Part shown: one piece after another, positions 26,614-36,205 of the stretch
Layout of the letters: every line of letters begins with the position of its first letter
Numbering within the stretch: position 1 is the first letter of the stretch
Assembly (NCBI GenBank): GCA_002101205.1
Contig: LWTM01000071.1
Coordinates: 1 to 64,000 of the forward strand
Reading direction: 5' to 3'
From: Cycloclasticus sp. symbiont of Poecilosclerida sp. N
GTDB lineage: Bacteria; Pseudomonadota; Gammaproteobacteria; Methylococcales; Cycloclasticaceae
Length of the DNA: 64,000 bases
Made by a program: the position numbers and the translations under genes
Notes under the pieces: generated by a model
The model's input: the letters and a program-made list of their open reading frames with translations, nothing else
What the model was told of the DNA's origin: nothing
The model's database searches: none

Positions 26614-27057
26614 ATGATTGAAGAAACGGCAATCGTCCAAGCAGTCGATGAACGGTCGATTAAGGTGCTTACAACGCAACGTTCTGGTTGTCATAAATGC
26701 AGCGAATCGTCCCTATGTTCAACATCAATTTTATCGCGTTTTTTTGCGGATAAAGAAATCGAGTTAACCCTTTTTACGGATCTATCGCTTAAAGTTGGCG
26801 ACAAGGTTCTTCTTGGCATCGAAGAAAAAGTGCTTATGCGCCTAACGTTTCTTATTTACTTTATTCCTTTGTGTGCATTATTTGTGTTTGCCATATTGGG
26901 AGAGTTTATTGCTCAAAAACTCAATATAGACACTGAACTATTGACGATTTTATTTGCCATGACAGGCTTCTCGTGCTGTTATTTTTTCGTTAAATGGTTT
27001 ATTAAAAATTATGTTGGCGTACGAAAAATCCAACCGACTGTATTGAAAAAGCTTTAG
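26614..27057 (+). CDS. rseC: RseC/MucC-family envelope stress protein
   Basis: A 147-residue inner-membrane protein with an N-terminal cytoplasmic segment holding four cysteines (RSGCHKCSESSLC plus one nearby), then two transmembrane helices (about residues 75-97 and 103-125). RseC proteins act in sigma-E control and as part of the SoxR-reducing system. The ATG at 26614 gives the usual MIEETAIV start. Normally rpoE-rseA-rseB precede it; here only mobile-element debris does. It is followed by mucD, as in many gammaproteobacteria. Confidence 0.9.
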   Translation: MIEETAIVQAVDERSIKVLTTQRSGCHKCSESSLCSTSILSRFFADKEIELTLFTDLSLKVGDKVLLGIEEKVLMRLTFLIYFIPLCALFVFAILGEFIAQKLNIDTELLTILFAMTGFSCCYFFVKWFIKNYVGVRKIQPTVLKKL

Positions 27058-27110
27058 CTGCGCCCCATAACATGTGTATCTGTAATAGTTCTTTTTAAAA
27101 GGAGTTTGTA

Positions 27111-28511
27111 ATGGTTAATGCTTTGGGTCGCAGTGGTTATTGTGCAGTTTTCCTTTTATTGTTAATGAATAACTCAGCAGCCAACAACTTGCCTGACTTT
27201 ACCGTGCTTGTTGAGAAAAATAGCGATGCCGTTGTTAATGTCAGCACCACCCAGAAGGTCAACCAGCAACTGAGCGCATTAGCTCCGGGTTTTGAGTTTC
27301 CTGAAAACTCACCCTATGGTGATTTACTGAAGCATTTTTTTGGTCAACAAGGGCAAATGCCAAGACAGCGTGAAGCGCGTTCATTAGGATCTGGCTTTAT
27401 TATTTCTTCCGATGGCTATTTACTGACAAATCATCACGTTGTTAATAACGCAGATGAGATCATCGTTAGGTTGCAGGACCGTCGTGAATTAAAAGCGCAG
27501 TTGGTGGGAAGTGATGAGCGAACAGATGTTGCTTTACTTAAAATAGAAGCTGATCACTTACCTGTTGTTAAATTTGGCTCATCCAAAAACCTTAAAGTAG
27601 GTGAATGGGTCTTTGCCATCGGCTCGCCTTTTGGTTTTGATAGTTCTGTGACGGCCGGTATTGTTAGTGCGAAAAGAAGAAATCTTCCACAAGAAAACTA
27701 CGTGCCTTTTATCCAGACCGATGTTGCTATTAACCCGGGTAACTCAGGCGGGCCATTATTTAATTTGGAAGGTGAAGTAGTGGGTATTAACTCTCAAATA
27801 TACAGTCGCTCAGGTGGCTTTATGGGCTTATCGTTTGCTATACCTATTGATGTGGCTTTGAATGTTAGCAAACAACTAAAAAACTCTGGACATGTCGTGC
27901 GTGGTTGGCTTGGCGTGCGCATTCAGAACGTTACACGCGAATTGGCCGAGTCTTTCGATATGGAAAAGCCATATGGAGCATTGGTTTCACAGGTGATAGT
28001 TGACAGTCCAGCTGAAAAAGCGGGTCTTAAAGTTGGAGATATTATCGTGGCATTTAATGGGGAAATCGTTAACCGTTCCTCTTCGTTGCCTCCTTTGGTC
28101 GGTTCTGCTGATATTAAAAGAGTAGCGAAACTTGAAATAATTCGTAATAAAAAGAATAAAACAGTGACGGTTAAGTTAGAGAAGCTTCCTGAAGATGAAT
28201 TGGCAAATTCGAAGGTTATTGCTAAACCAAAAGCTAATAGTGCTCTTGGCATAACAGTGATAAACCTCACGAAGAAAATGCGCGAAAAGCTGGAAATTCA
28301 ACAAGATGGTGTCGTCGTTAAAGCTGTTGGAAATGGTGTCGCGCTAAGAGCGGGTATTCGTGTCGGAGATATTGTTATGCAGTTTGCAGGAAAGGATATT
28401 AAGAATACGGAGCACTTTAAAAAACTAGTTGATGGAATGAGTGAAGGTAAGTATTTTTCAGCACTTATTAATCGACAAGGGAATCCGATTTTTTTCGCTT
28501 TAAAAAAATAG
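27111..28511 (+). CDS. mucD: Periplasmic serine endoprotease, DegP/MucD family
   Basis: A periplasmic chaperone-protease that removes misfolded envelope proteins. The 466 residues begin with a signal peptide (hydrophobic core CAVFLLLLM) and have a trypsin-like domain with the triad His about 109 (TNHHVVNNA), Asp about 139 (ERTDVALLKI) and Ser about 212 (NPGNSGGPL), followed by two PDZ domains (about 260-350 and 375-460). A good aggag site lies before the ATG. The position after rseC and before lepA is the mucD position. A terminator follows. Confidence 0.93.
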   Translation: MVNALGRSGYCAVFLLLLMNNSAANNLPDFTVLVEKNSDAVVNVSTTQKVNQQLSALAPGFEFPENSPYGDLLKHFFGQQGQMPRQREARSLGSGFIISSDGYLLTNHHVVNNADEIIVRLQDRRELKAQLVGSDERTDVALLKIEADHLPVVKFGSSKNLKVGEWVFAIGSPFGFDSSVTAGIVSAKRRNLPQENYVPFIQTDVAINPGNSGGPLFNLEGEVVGINSQIYSRSGGFMGLSFAIPIDVALNVSKQLKNSGHVVRGWLGVRIQNVTRELAESFDMEKPYGALVSQVIVDSPAEKAGLKVGDIIVAFNGEIVNRSSSLPPLVGSADIKRVAKLEIIRNKKNKTVTVKLEKLPEDELANSKVIAKPKANSALGITVINLTKKMREKLEIQQDGVVVKAVGNGVALRAGIRVGDIVMQFAGKDIKNTEHFKKLVDGMSEGKYFSALINRQGNPIFFALKK

Positions 28512-28536
28512 CAGGTACAATACCATTCTTGCAAGA

Positions 28537-28562
28537 GAACGCTTTATTTGAGGCGTTTTTTA
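28537..28562 (+). terminator. Terminator after mucD
   Basis: A short stem AACGC(T)/(G)GCGTT with an 8-nt loop, followed directly by six T residues, 26 nt downstream of the mucD stop. The stem is short, so termination may be partial. Confidence 0.65.
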
Positions 28563-28668
28563 GTGCATAAATATTTATACCCAAAGGATATAAGTTTGAC
28601 CCAAGGCACTCAGCATTGAAACGGAATATGAAGCTATTGTGTTATGTCAGCTTTAATGAGAAGAAGGC

Positions 28669-30471
28669 GTGTTTGATACTAATTTAACTAGAAATTTTTC
28701 AATTATTGCCCATATCGACCACGGCAAGTCGACACTTGCTGATCGTTTGATTCATATATGCGGTGGCTTGAGCGATCGTGAAATGGAAGAGCAAGTTCTA
28801 GACTCAATGGATATTGAGCGTGAGCGTGGTATTACCATCAAGGCTCAAAGCGTCACGCTTCATTACACAGCTAATGATGGGAAAACCTATAAATTAAACT
28901 TTATTGATACCCCAGGACATGTGGATTTTTCATACGAAGTTTCTCGCTCTTTAGCGGCGTGTGAAGGCGCTTTATTGGTTGTTGATGCTGCGCAAGGTGT
29001 TGAAGCGCAAAGCGTTGCAAACTGCTACACAGCGATAGAGCTTGGTTTGGAAGTGCTGCCAGTTTTAAATAAAATTGATTTGCCAGCAGCAGAGCCTGAG
29101 CGCGTTGCTGAAGAAATAGAAGAAATTATCGGTATTGAAGCCATTAAAGCGCCACATATTAGCGCCAAAACAGGCGTGGGTGTGGACCTGGTGCTGGAGC
29201 AAATTGTTAAAGGCGTACCTGCCCCAAAAGGCGACCTTGACGCACCACTTCAAGCGCTAATTATTGATTCGTGGTTTGATAATTATTTAGGTGTGGTTTC
29301 TTTAATCCGTGTAGTGAATGGCTCAATTAAAAAAAGGCAACGTATTAAAATGATGTCTTCAAACGACGTTCATTCGGTTGATCAGGTCGGCGTCTTTAAC
29401 CCGAAAAGGGAAGTGCTCGACGAACTGTTTCCAGGCGATGTAGGCTTTATGGTCGCTGGCATTAAAAATATTTATGGTGCGCCAGTGGGTGATACGATAA
29501 CCTCTGCGAAATTACCAGCAGAAAATTCCTTACCCGGGTTTAAAACTGTGCAGGCGTGTGTATTTGCTGGCTTATTCCCATCCGGCTCGAATGATTATGA
29601 AAACCTTCGAGAGGCACTGAATAAATTAAAGCTTAATGATGCCTCGTTGAACTATGAGCCAGAAACATCCGATGCGCTTGGTTTTGGCTTTCGTTGTGGT
29701 TTCTTAGGTATGTTGCATATGGAAATCATCCAAGAGCGGCTTGAGCGAGAGTATGACCTAGATCTAATTACAACGGCCCCAACGGTAGTTTATGAAGTGC
29801 TGCTGCATAACGGTGATGTGATTGAAGTCGATAACCCTACAAAATTGCCTAATATTTCAACCGTGGATGAAATTCGTGAGCCCATTATTGAAGCGCATAT
29901 TTTAGTGCCTCAAGAATACCTAGGTAACGTCATTACTTTGTGTATTGATAAGCGTGGAGTACAAACGAAAATGCAGTATATGGGTCAGCAGGTATCGCTG
30001 AGTTATGAAATGCCCATGAGCGAAGTAGTGCTAGACTTCTTTGATCGCTTGAAGTCAGTCAGTAGAGGTTACGCTTCGTTTGAATATGAATTTAAACGCT
30101 TTCAAGCGGAACCATTGGTTAAACTAGATGTGTTAATTAACGGCGACAGGGTAGATGCGTTGTCACTGATCGTTCACCGAGATATCAGCCAAGGAAGAGG
30201 ACGTGAATTAGTTGAAAAAATGAAAGAGCTTATTCCACGTCAAATGTTCGAAATAGCTATTCAGGCCGCTATTGGTGCAAAAATTATTGCACGCTCATCA
30301 GTCAAGGCACTAAGAAAGAATGTAACAGCAAAATGTTATGGCGGTGATATTTCACGTAAACGTAAATTGTTAGAAAAACAAAAAGCGGGTAAAAAGCGTA
30401 TGAAGCAAGTCGGAAATGTTGATATTCCACAAGATGCTTTTTTGGCGGTCTTAAAATTAGGGAGTGATTAA
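28669..30471 (+). CDS. lepA: Elongation factor 4 (LepA)
   Basis: A ribosomal GTPase that back-translocates or remodels stalled ribosomes. The 600 residues show [14 protein letters not shown] (G1), the RGITIK switch, DTPGHVDF (G3), NKIDLP (G4), and the C-terminal LepA-specific region ending in [19 protein letters not shown] and the basic [18 protein letters not shown] tail. The start is a GTG with aagaagg just upstream. Its stop shares a base with the lepB start. Confidence 0.97.
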   Translation: MFDTNLTRNFSIIAHIDHGKSTLADRLIHICGGLSDREMEEQVLDSMDIERERGITIKAQSVTLHYTANDGKTYKLNFIDTPGHVDFSYEVSRSLAACEGALLVVDAAQGVEAQSVANCYTAIELGLEVLPVLNKIDLPAAEPERVAEEIEEIIGIEAIKAPHISAKTGVGVDLVLEQIVKGVPAPKGDLDAPLQALIIDSWFDNYLGVVSLIRVVNGSIKKRQRIKMMSSNDVHSVDQVGVFNPKREVLDELFPGDVGFMVAGIKNIYGAPVGDTITSAKLPAENSLPGFKTVQACVFAGLFPSGSNDYENLREALNKLKLNDASLNYEPETSDALGFGFRCGFLGMLHMEIIQERLEREYDLDLITTAPTVVYEVLLHNGDVIEVDNPTKLPNISTVDEIREPIIEAHILVPQEYLGNVITLCIDKRGVQTKMQYMGQQVSLSYEMPMSEVVLDFFDRLKSVSRGYASFEYEFKRFQAEPLVKLDVLINGDRVDALSLIVHRDISQGRGRELVEKMKELIPRQMFEIAIQAAIGAKIIARSSVKALRKNVTAKCYGGDISRKRKLLEKQKAGKKRMKQVGNVDIPQDAFLAVLKLGSD

Positions 30472-31241
30472 TGCATTTTGATTTTACAGCGGCGCTGACA
30501 CTTGTAACGCTTTTAGCAGGACTAATCGCTGGTATTTATTGGTTAACGCAGGTGCAGGGTGAAAAAAAAGATATTGTTGATCAAAAAGAGCCGCTGATTG
30601 TTGAGTACGCGAAATCTTTTTTCCCCGTTCTATTGTTCGTGCTGGTTTTGCGCTCATTTATTTTTGAGCCGTTTAAAATCCCATCGAGTTCTATGATGCC
30701 AACTTTATTGATCGGCGATTTCATTTTGGTGAATAAATTTGCTTACGGTGTCCGTTTACCGGTGGTTAATACAAAAATAATTGATATTGGGAAACCTGAA
30801 CGCGGTGATGTGATGGTCTTTCGTTACCCAAAGAACCCATCGCTAGATTACATCAAACGTGTGCTTGGCTTGCCGGGCGATAAGGTCGGCTATTTCGATA
30901 AGCACGTGTACATTAATGGCGAGAAAATCACTCAAGAACCCTTAGGGCTCTATACAGGGTATGGCCAAGGATCTGATATGACAGGCGCTTTGTTACAGCA
31001 TGAATTAGTACCGTCGCAAGAACACGATATTCTTATTGTGCAAGACCGTGCCTCCATTGAAGGTACGTTAACCGTACCTCTAGGGCATTACTTTATGGTG
31101 GGTGATAACCGCGATAACAGCAATGACAGCCGCTACTGGGGCACCGTGCCTGAAGAGAATATTGTTGGCAAAGCCTTTATGACGTGGATGAACTGGGATG
31201 GCGGTATTGATTGGGAGCGTTTAGGCGCTGAAATTCGTTAA
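30471..31241 (+). CDS. lepB: Signal peptidase I
   Basis: Cleaves signal peptides at the periplasmic face of the inner membrane. Two N-terminal membrane segments (about 5-25 and 45-62) precede the catalytic Ser74 (IPSSSMMPTL) and Lys129 (YIKRVLGLPGD), and the C-terminal GDNRDNSNDSRYWG box is intact. At 256 residues it has the expected size. Its ATG overlaps the lepA stop, as in many gammaproteobacteria. Confidence 0.97.
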   Translation: MHFDFTAALTLVTLLAGLIAGIYWLTQVQGEKKDIVDQKEPLIVEYAKSFFPVLLFVLVLRSFIFEPFKIPSSSMMPTLLIGDFILVNKFAYGVRLPVVNTKIIDIGKPERGDVMVFRYPKNPSLDYIKRVLGLPGDKVGYFDKHVYINGEKITQEPLGLYTGYGQGSDMTGALLQHELVPSQEHDILIVQDRASIEGTLTVPLGHYFMVGDNRDNSNDSRYWGTVPEENIVGKAFMTWMNWDGGIDWERLGAEIR

Positions 31242-31409
31242 GCTGGCTGAACGGCGGTTATCAAAGGACGGATAAACCGTTCAATTAATGGCGTAACATT
31301 CAAATTAGCCTATCAAGTACGCAAATAATACATTGCTAATATTGATATAGTGATTCCGTTTGACGATGAATTTAACACGTCACTTTAAGCTTAAAAGGGG
31401 AATAAAGAT

Positions 31410-32090
31410 TTGAGTTTTGATCTGCATAGATTACAAAATAAAATAAAGGCCCAATTCGATAGTGAGGCGCTGCTAGAACAGGCGGTAACGCACCGAAGTG
31501 TTGGGAAAAACAATAATGAGCGCCTAGAGTTTTTGGGTGATTCTATTTTGGGCTTTATTATTGCGGATGAACTTCATACACGCTTTCCAGAAGCGGATGA
31601 AGGCGTAATGAGTCGCTTAAAAGCGCACTTGGTAAATAAAGAGGCGTTGGCAGAGATTGGTAAAGATTTGAATTTAAGTGATGAATTGGTATTGGGCCCC
31701 GGCGAAATGAAAAGTGGTGGCAAGCACCGCGCATCTATTTTGTCAGATGCGGTAGAGGCCCTGATAGGTGCTATGTACCTTGATAAAGGTTTAGATGCAG
31801 CAAGAGCGTGGGTTTTTGTCGTTTTAAAAAAGCGTTTAAGCAGCTTAACTCTAGAAACGGCGTCTAAAGACCCGAAAACACAATTACAAGAATACCTGCA
31901 GGCAAGAGGCGTTAAAGTGCCGAAGTACACGATTGCATCTATAACAGGCTTAGCTCATAACCAGCAATTTAAGGTTGAATGTGATGTGTTTGGTGTAGAC
32001 GAAAAGGTTTATTCGGTCGCCAGTTCAAGAAAAAAAGCAGAACAAATGTCAGCCGCTAAAATCCTAAATATATTGCAATCACATGATTAA
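31410..32090 (+). CDS. rnc: Ribonuclease III
   Basis: A double-stranded RNA endonuclease for rRNA and mRNA processing. The catalytic signature ERLEFLGDSILGFIIA and the later DAVEALIGAMYLD with metal-binding acids are present, and residues about 155-224 form the dsRNA-binding domain (DPKTQLQEYLQ ... SSRKKAEQMSA). A TTG start is used, with aaggggaataaag before it. The 168 nt upstream have no recognisable element, and the end overlaps era by 8 nt. Confidence 0.96.
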   Translation: MSFDLHRLQNKIKAQFDSEALLEQAVTHRSVGKNNNERLEFLGDSILGFIIADELHTRFPEADEGVMSRLKAHLVNKEALAEIGKDLNLSDELVLGPGEMKSGGKHRASILSDAVEALIGAMYLDKGLDAARAWVFVVLKKRLSSLTLETASKDPKTQLQEYLQARGVKVPKYTIASITGLAHNQQFKVECDVFGVDEKVYSVASSRKKAEQMSAAKILNILQSHD

Positions 32091-32985
32091 ACCCTCTTTT
32101 AAAGCAGGCTTTGTTGCGCTTATCGGCACACCGAATGCAGGCAAATCGACGTTGCTTAATAACTTGCTTGGGCAAAAAATAAGTATCACATCCAGACGTC
32201 CGCAAACGACGCGTCACCGCATTTTAGGGATTAAAACAACGGATGCATCGCAGGTTGTGTATGTGGATACGCCGGGTATGCATTTAGGCGGTAAAAAAGC
32301 ACTGAATAAATATCTGAATAAAACAGCGGACACCAGCCTAATGGGCGTGGATGTGATTGTTTGGGTGAAAGATGACATGGCGTGGGACGATATTGATATC
32401 TCTATCCTTGAAAAGCTTAAAGAAGAAGGCGCGCCCGTCGTTTTAGCAATCAATAAAATAGATAAAATTGATAATAAAGAAGTTTTATTACCGTTTATTC
32501 AAAAAATAAGCTTGCAACACGATTTCAAATCAATCATCCCTATCTCAGCGCTCACCGGCAAACAGCTAGATGCGTTTGAAGAACTGTTATTAGGCTTATT
32601 GCCAGAAGGCGATTTGATGTTCCCGAAAGATCAGGTGACCGATAGTTCAGAACGCTTTATGACGACAGAAATAATCCGCGAAAAGCTTATCCGCAGCTTA
32701 GGGCAAGAAATACCGCATTCACTGAGCATCAGTATTGACCAATTTAAGGTAGAAGAAAAAATAACCCGCATTTATGCCATCATTTGGGTGGAGCGTGATG
32801 GGCAAAAAAATATTGTAATTGGCGATAAAGGCGCTGGGCTTAAAAATATCGGTACACAAGCACGCTTAGATATAGAGAAAATGCTCGGATGTAAGGTCTA
32901 TTTGAACCTATGGGTGAAAGTGAAGAAGAACTGGTCAGATAATGAGCGTGACCTGATGGGCTTGGGCTACGGCGGCATAGAGTAG
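32083..32985 (+). CDS. era: GTPase Era
   Basis: An essential GTPase that binds 16S rRNA and helps 30S assembly. G1 is GTPNAGKS (residues 15-22), G3 DTPGMH, G4 NKID, and the C-terminal KH domain contains IVIGDKGAGLKNIGTQAR. It has normal length (300) and overlaps rnc by 8 nt, the usual coupled arrangement. Confidence 0.97.
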   Translation: MIKPSFKAGFVALIGTPNAGKSTLLNNLLGQKISITSRRPQTTRHRILGIKTTDASQVVYVDTPGMHLGGKKALNKYLNKTADTSLMGVDVIVWVKDDMAWDDIDISILEKLKEEGAPVVLAINKIDKIDNKEVLLPFIQKISLQHDFKSIIPISALTGKQLDAFEELLLGLLPEGDLMFPKDQVTDSSERFMTTEIIREKLIRSLGQEIPHSLSISIDQFKVEEKITRIYAIIWVERDGQKNIVIGDKGAGLKNIGTQARLDIEKMLGCKVYLNLWVKVKKNWSDNERDLMGLGYGGIE

Positions 32986-33023
32986 TTTTATCGCTGTGGC
33001 TAAATACCCTGAACGAAAACAAA

Positions 33024-33719
33024 ATGAATAAGGTTCACCAGCAACCGGGGTTTATCCTCAAAAGCCAAGCTTTCAAAGAAAGCAGCTTTATACATCAGGT
33101 ATTTACTCAAGATTATGGGCTTTTGTCCGTAATCTCAAAAGGCTCAAGGGGTAAGAATTCAAAGCATGGCAGTTTGCTTCAAGCCTTCCGGCCGCTGTCT
33201 ATTTCATGGGTAGGTAAAAGCGAACTAAAAACACTCACCAGCGTTGATGAAACTTATCATTTTAAGCAGTTAAAGGGCAACGCCTTATATTGCGGCTTGT
33301 ATGTTAACGAACTAATTCTGAATTTAATCCATAAGCACGACGCGCATCCACGTCTATTTCAAGTTTATATGGATGTGATTGGAAAGCTATCGGTGGTTAA
33401 AAACGTGGAGCCTTCTCTTCGACAATTTGAGAAATGCCTTTTCGATGAAATTGGCTATGGATTATCTTTGCAACATGAAGCAGAAAGCGGAAAACCGATA
33501 GAACCAGACGCTTATTATGTGTATAGAATGGGCTTAGGTGCGGTTGCTCAGGAAAAAACACACCATGCAGATGTAATGTTAGGCAGTACACTGATTAATT
33601 TAGCTTCTAATAAATTAAACGATAAAACAGAACTCGCACAGGCAAAGAGAATGATGCGACGGTTAATTGATGCGCAATTGGATGGTAAAATACTAAAAAG
33701 TCGCGGTTTATTCGTTTAA
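33024..33719 (+). CDS. recO: DNA repair protein RecO
   Basis: A recombination mediator of the RecFOR pathway that anneals strands and loads RecA. The N-terminal OB-fold (PGFILKSQAFKESSFIHQVF) and a helical C-terminal part fit; the zinc cysteines found in some RecO proteins are absent, as is common in gammaproteobacteria. Placement between era and pdxJ is the conserved order and settles the call. Confidence 0.93.
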   Translation: MNKVHQQPGFILKSQAFKESSFIHQVFTQDYGLLSVISKGSRGKNSKHGSLLQAFRPLSISWVGKSELKTLTSVDETYHFKQLKGNALYCGLYVNELILNLIHKHDAHPRLFQVYMDVIGKLSVVKNVEPSLRQFEKCLFDEIGYGLSLQHEAESGKPIEPDAYYVYRMGLGAVAQEKTHHADVMLGSTLINLASNKLNDKTELAQAKRMMRRLIDAQLDGKILKSRGLFV

Positions 33720-33847
33720 AGCAGCACCAAGTGGAAGTGCTTTGCACGGTAAATTGGCGATGATATACACCAATATAAGCTTTATTGGCTACAGAAAAGT
33801 AACCGTAACCAATGCAGCTTTAACGTCAACACAGGGCGCTCTAGAGT

Positions 33848-34624
33848 ATGCCCGTGGGCATCATCTCAAATACTATGCATAACACACAAGAAAACAGAAT
33901 TTTACTCGGCGTTAACGTCGACCATGTGGCGACGTTAAGAAATGCCCGTGGCACCGATTACCCGTCACCACTTGAAGCAGCGTTTATTGCAGAGCGAGCG
34001 GGCGCCGATGGTATTACCATTCACCTGAGAGAAGACAGAAGGCACATCAACGATAACGACACGGTCCTAATTGCCTCAAATATTCATACCCGACTAAATT
34101 TAGAACTCGCCGTGACCGATGAAATGATTGATATTGCCTGCCGCGTAAAACCGGCCTCTTGCTGTTTAGTGCCAGAGAAAAGGCAGGAGCTAACAACCGA
34201 AGGCGGTTTAGACGTTGCGGGTAACTTTAATCGGCTTAAAGCAGCTTGTTTGAGTTTAGCATCAGAAAACATCTTAATTTCACCGTTTATTGACCCCGAT
34301 AAAGAACAAATCGATGCGGTTAAAGAAGCCGGAGCAACCATGCTTGAACTACACACCGGCTGTTACGCAGATGCCGTTAATGAGCGGCAACAATTACGTG
34401 AGTTAGAACGACTACAAATTTCCGCCAAGTACGCACACGCAAAAGGCCTGCAAGTGAATGCCGGACATGGCTTACATTTTCACAACGTAGAAAGCATTGC
34501 CAAGATTCCTGAAATAATAGAACTTAATATCGGACATTCGTTGATAGCACGAGCGGTTTTAACAGGGTTAGGTGACGCCGTGCGTGATATGAAAGAACTG
34601 ATGAGAAAAGCGCGTAATAATTAG
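33848..34624 (+). CDS. pdxJ: Pyridoxine 5'-phosphate synthase
   Basis: Condenses 3-amino-2-oxopropyl phosphate with deoxyxylulose phosphate in vitamin B6 synthesis. [51 protein letters not shown] and [11 protein letters not shown] are all family hallmarks. The ATG at 33848 gives 258 residues; an in-frame ATG at 33875 would remove nine residues that families usually lack, and neither has a clear ribosome site. Confidence 0.96.
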   Translation: MPVGIISNTMHNTQENRILLGVNVDHVATLRNARGTDYPSPLEAAFIAERAGADGITIHLREDRRHINDNDTVLIASNIHTRLNLELAVTDEMIDIACRVKPASCCLVPEKRQELTTEGGLDVAGNFNRLKAACLSLASENILISPFIDPDKEQIDAVKEAGATMLELHTGCYADAVNERQQLRELERLQISAKYAHAKGLQVNAGHGLHFHNVESIAKIPEIIELNIGHSLIARAVLTGLGDAVRDMKELMRKARNN

Positions 34625-34708
34625 TTAAACTCTCGGCTATAACTCAGATATTAGTTTTCCATATTTATTGGTTTTTCGTCGTTCTTTGATATTAAAGGAG
34701 AAGTAACA

Positions 34709-34747
34709 ATGGCAAGATGGGTAGACACAAGCATTCACACGTTTTAA
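34709..34747 (+). CDS. 12-residue ORF with strong ribosome site upstream of truA
   Basis: A tiny ORF (MARWVDTSIHTF, then stop) with an aaaggag site 8 nt before its ATG, stronger than that of the truA gene 12 nt downstream. It could be a leader peptide, the stub of a lost gene, or a translational enhancer for truA-trpFBA. It has only one Trp codon and no terminator/antiterminator pair that I can see, so classic trp attenuation is not supported. Confidence 0.35.
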   Translation: MARWVDTSIHTF

Positions 34748-34759
34748 TTTACAGGCGCT

Positions 34760-35569
34760 ATGAAATTTGCATTAGGTATTGAATACGATGGCACACGTTA
34801 TCACGGTTGGCAGCGTCAAAAAAACACGCCTTTAACGGTTCAGCAGAAGGTTGAAAAAGCACTGAGTGTTTTGGCAGACCATCCTGTTAGCGTTATATGC
34901 GCTGGGCGTACAGACGCCGGTGTTCATGCGTTTGAGCAAGTTGTTCATTTTGAAACCAACAAGCAAAGGCAAGAGCATCACTGGGTATTGGGTACTAATG
35001 CTAATTTACCGGCAGATATCCGTATTGTTTGGGTTAAACCCGTTAGTGAGGACTTTCACGCAAGGTACTCGGCTGCAGCGCGTTATTATCGTTATAAAAT
35101 ACTAAATCGTTGGGTCAAGTCTGCGTTATATCAAAGCCATGTGTCGAGCACATTTCAGCCGCTAAACGAAGATCTGATGCAACAAGGTGCCAATCACTTA
35201 TTGGGCACGCATGATTTTTCTTCCTTTCGGGCGGGTGGTTGCCAAGCTAAATCGCCAATTAAGCATATTCATTCGATATCAATCAAGCGCACTGATGATA
35301 AAATAAGCATTGATATTATCGCGAGTGCTTTTTTACACCATATGGTGAGAAACATTGTCGGCACACTAACCCCGGTGGGTTTAGGTGAGAAGCCTACGCA
35401 ATGGGTTGCTGATGTTTTAGCTGCAAAAGACAGGAAGGTGGCCGGCGTTACAGCCGCGCCAAACGGGCTGTATTTTAAAGGGGTTTATTACCCTAAGAAA
35501 TTCGGCATTAGCACCTTAAAGGCGTTTGAACCTTATTGCGATGTGATTGAAATGAAATCGACAGTTTAA
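34760..35569 (+). CDS. truA: tRNA pseudouridine(38-40) synthase
   Basis: Makes pseudouridine at positions 38-40 of tRNA anticodon stems. The catalytic Asp lies in AGRTDAGVHA (about residues 50-59); GIEYDGTRYHGWQRQ and FLHHMVRNIVGTL are further family blocks. The 269 residues are normal. It is followed by trpF after 12 nt, a gene neighbourhood common in gammaproteobacteria. Confidence 0.96.
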   Translation: MKFALGIEYDGTRYHGWQRQKNTPLTVQQKVEKALSVLADHPVSVICAGRTDAGVHAFEQVVHFETNKQRQEHHWVLGTNANLPADIRIVWVKPVSEDFHARYSAAARYYRYKILNRWVKSALYQSHVSSTFQPLNEDLMQQGANHLLGTHDFSSFRAGGCQAKSPIKHIHSISIKRTDDKISIDIIASAFLHHMVRNIVGTLTPVGLGEKPTQWVADVLAAKDRKVAGVTAAPNGLYFKGVYYPKKFGISTLKAFEPYCDVIEMKSTV

Positions 35570-35581
35570 TAGGAAATAACA

Positions 35582-36205
35582 TTGAGAACACGTGCCAAAA
35601 TTTGCGGAATCACCCAAACAAGCGATGCGATGGCAGCGGTTGAGGCAGGTGCGGATGCCTTGGGTTTTGTGTTTTATGAACCCAGCCCACGCTTTGTTGA
35701 TATCAATAGAGCGAAATTAATATGCGGTGAAATAGCACCATTTATCAATACAGTAGCACTATTTTTGAATGCAAATTCTAGTTACGTAGAAGAGGTTTTA
35801 GCAAAGGTTAGAATTGACATTATTCAGTTTCATGGCGATGAAGATGAGGCGTATTGCCGCTCGTTTAATAGACCTTATTTGAAAGCGCTTAGGGTAAAAG
35901 AAACGACGGATTTAACACAGCTGGCTGAAACATATGCGTCAGCGTCAGGTCTATTATTAGACGCTTTTGATAGCTCACAATACGGCGGCACCGGTAAAAC
36001 ATTCGATTGGGATTTGTTACCTAAAACGTCTGCTTTACCGCTGATTTTAGCCGGTGGGTTAAACCCGTCCAATGTTTGTGATGCGATAAAAAAAACATCC
36101 GTGTATGCGGTTGACGTGAGCAGCGGCGTGGAAAAGACTAAAGGTGTGAAAGATCATCAACTCATACAACAATTTATGCAGGAGGTGAAACGTGGCAACC
36201 AGTAA
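35582..36205 (+). CDS. trpF: Phosphoribosylanthranilate isomerase
   Basis: An Amadori-type isomerase of tryptophan synthesis. The KICGIT motif with catalytic Cys is at the N-terminus, then [20 protein letters not shown] and the C-terminal [10 protein letters not shown] and VDVSSGVE phosphate loops. The start is a TTG with a weak upstream site. Its end overlaps trpB by 14 nt. Confidence 0.95.
   Translation: MRTRAKICGITQTSDAMAAVEAGADALGFVFYEPSPRFVDINRAKLICGEIAPFINTVALFLNANSSYVEEVLAKVRIDIIQFHGDEDEAYCRSFNRPYLKALRVKETTDLTQLAETYASASGLLLDAFDSSQYGGTGKTFDWDLLPKTSALPLILAGGLNPSNVCDAIKKTSVYAVDVSSGVEKTKGVKDHQLIQQFMQEVKRGNQ

Noticed and set aside
34709..34747. The leader ORF as a classic trp attenuator
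   Set aside because: Only one Trp codon and no terminator/antiterminator hairpins were seen before truA.
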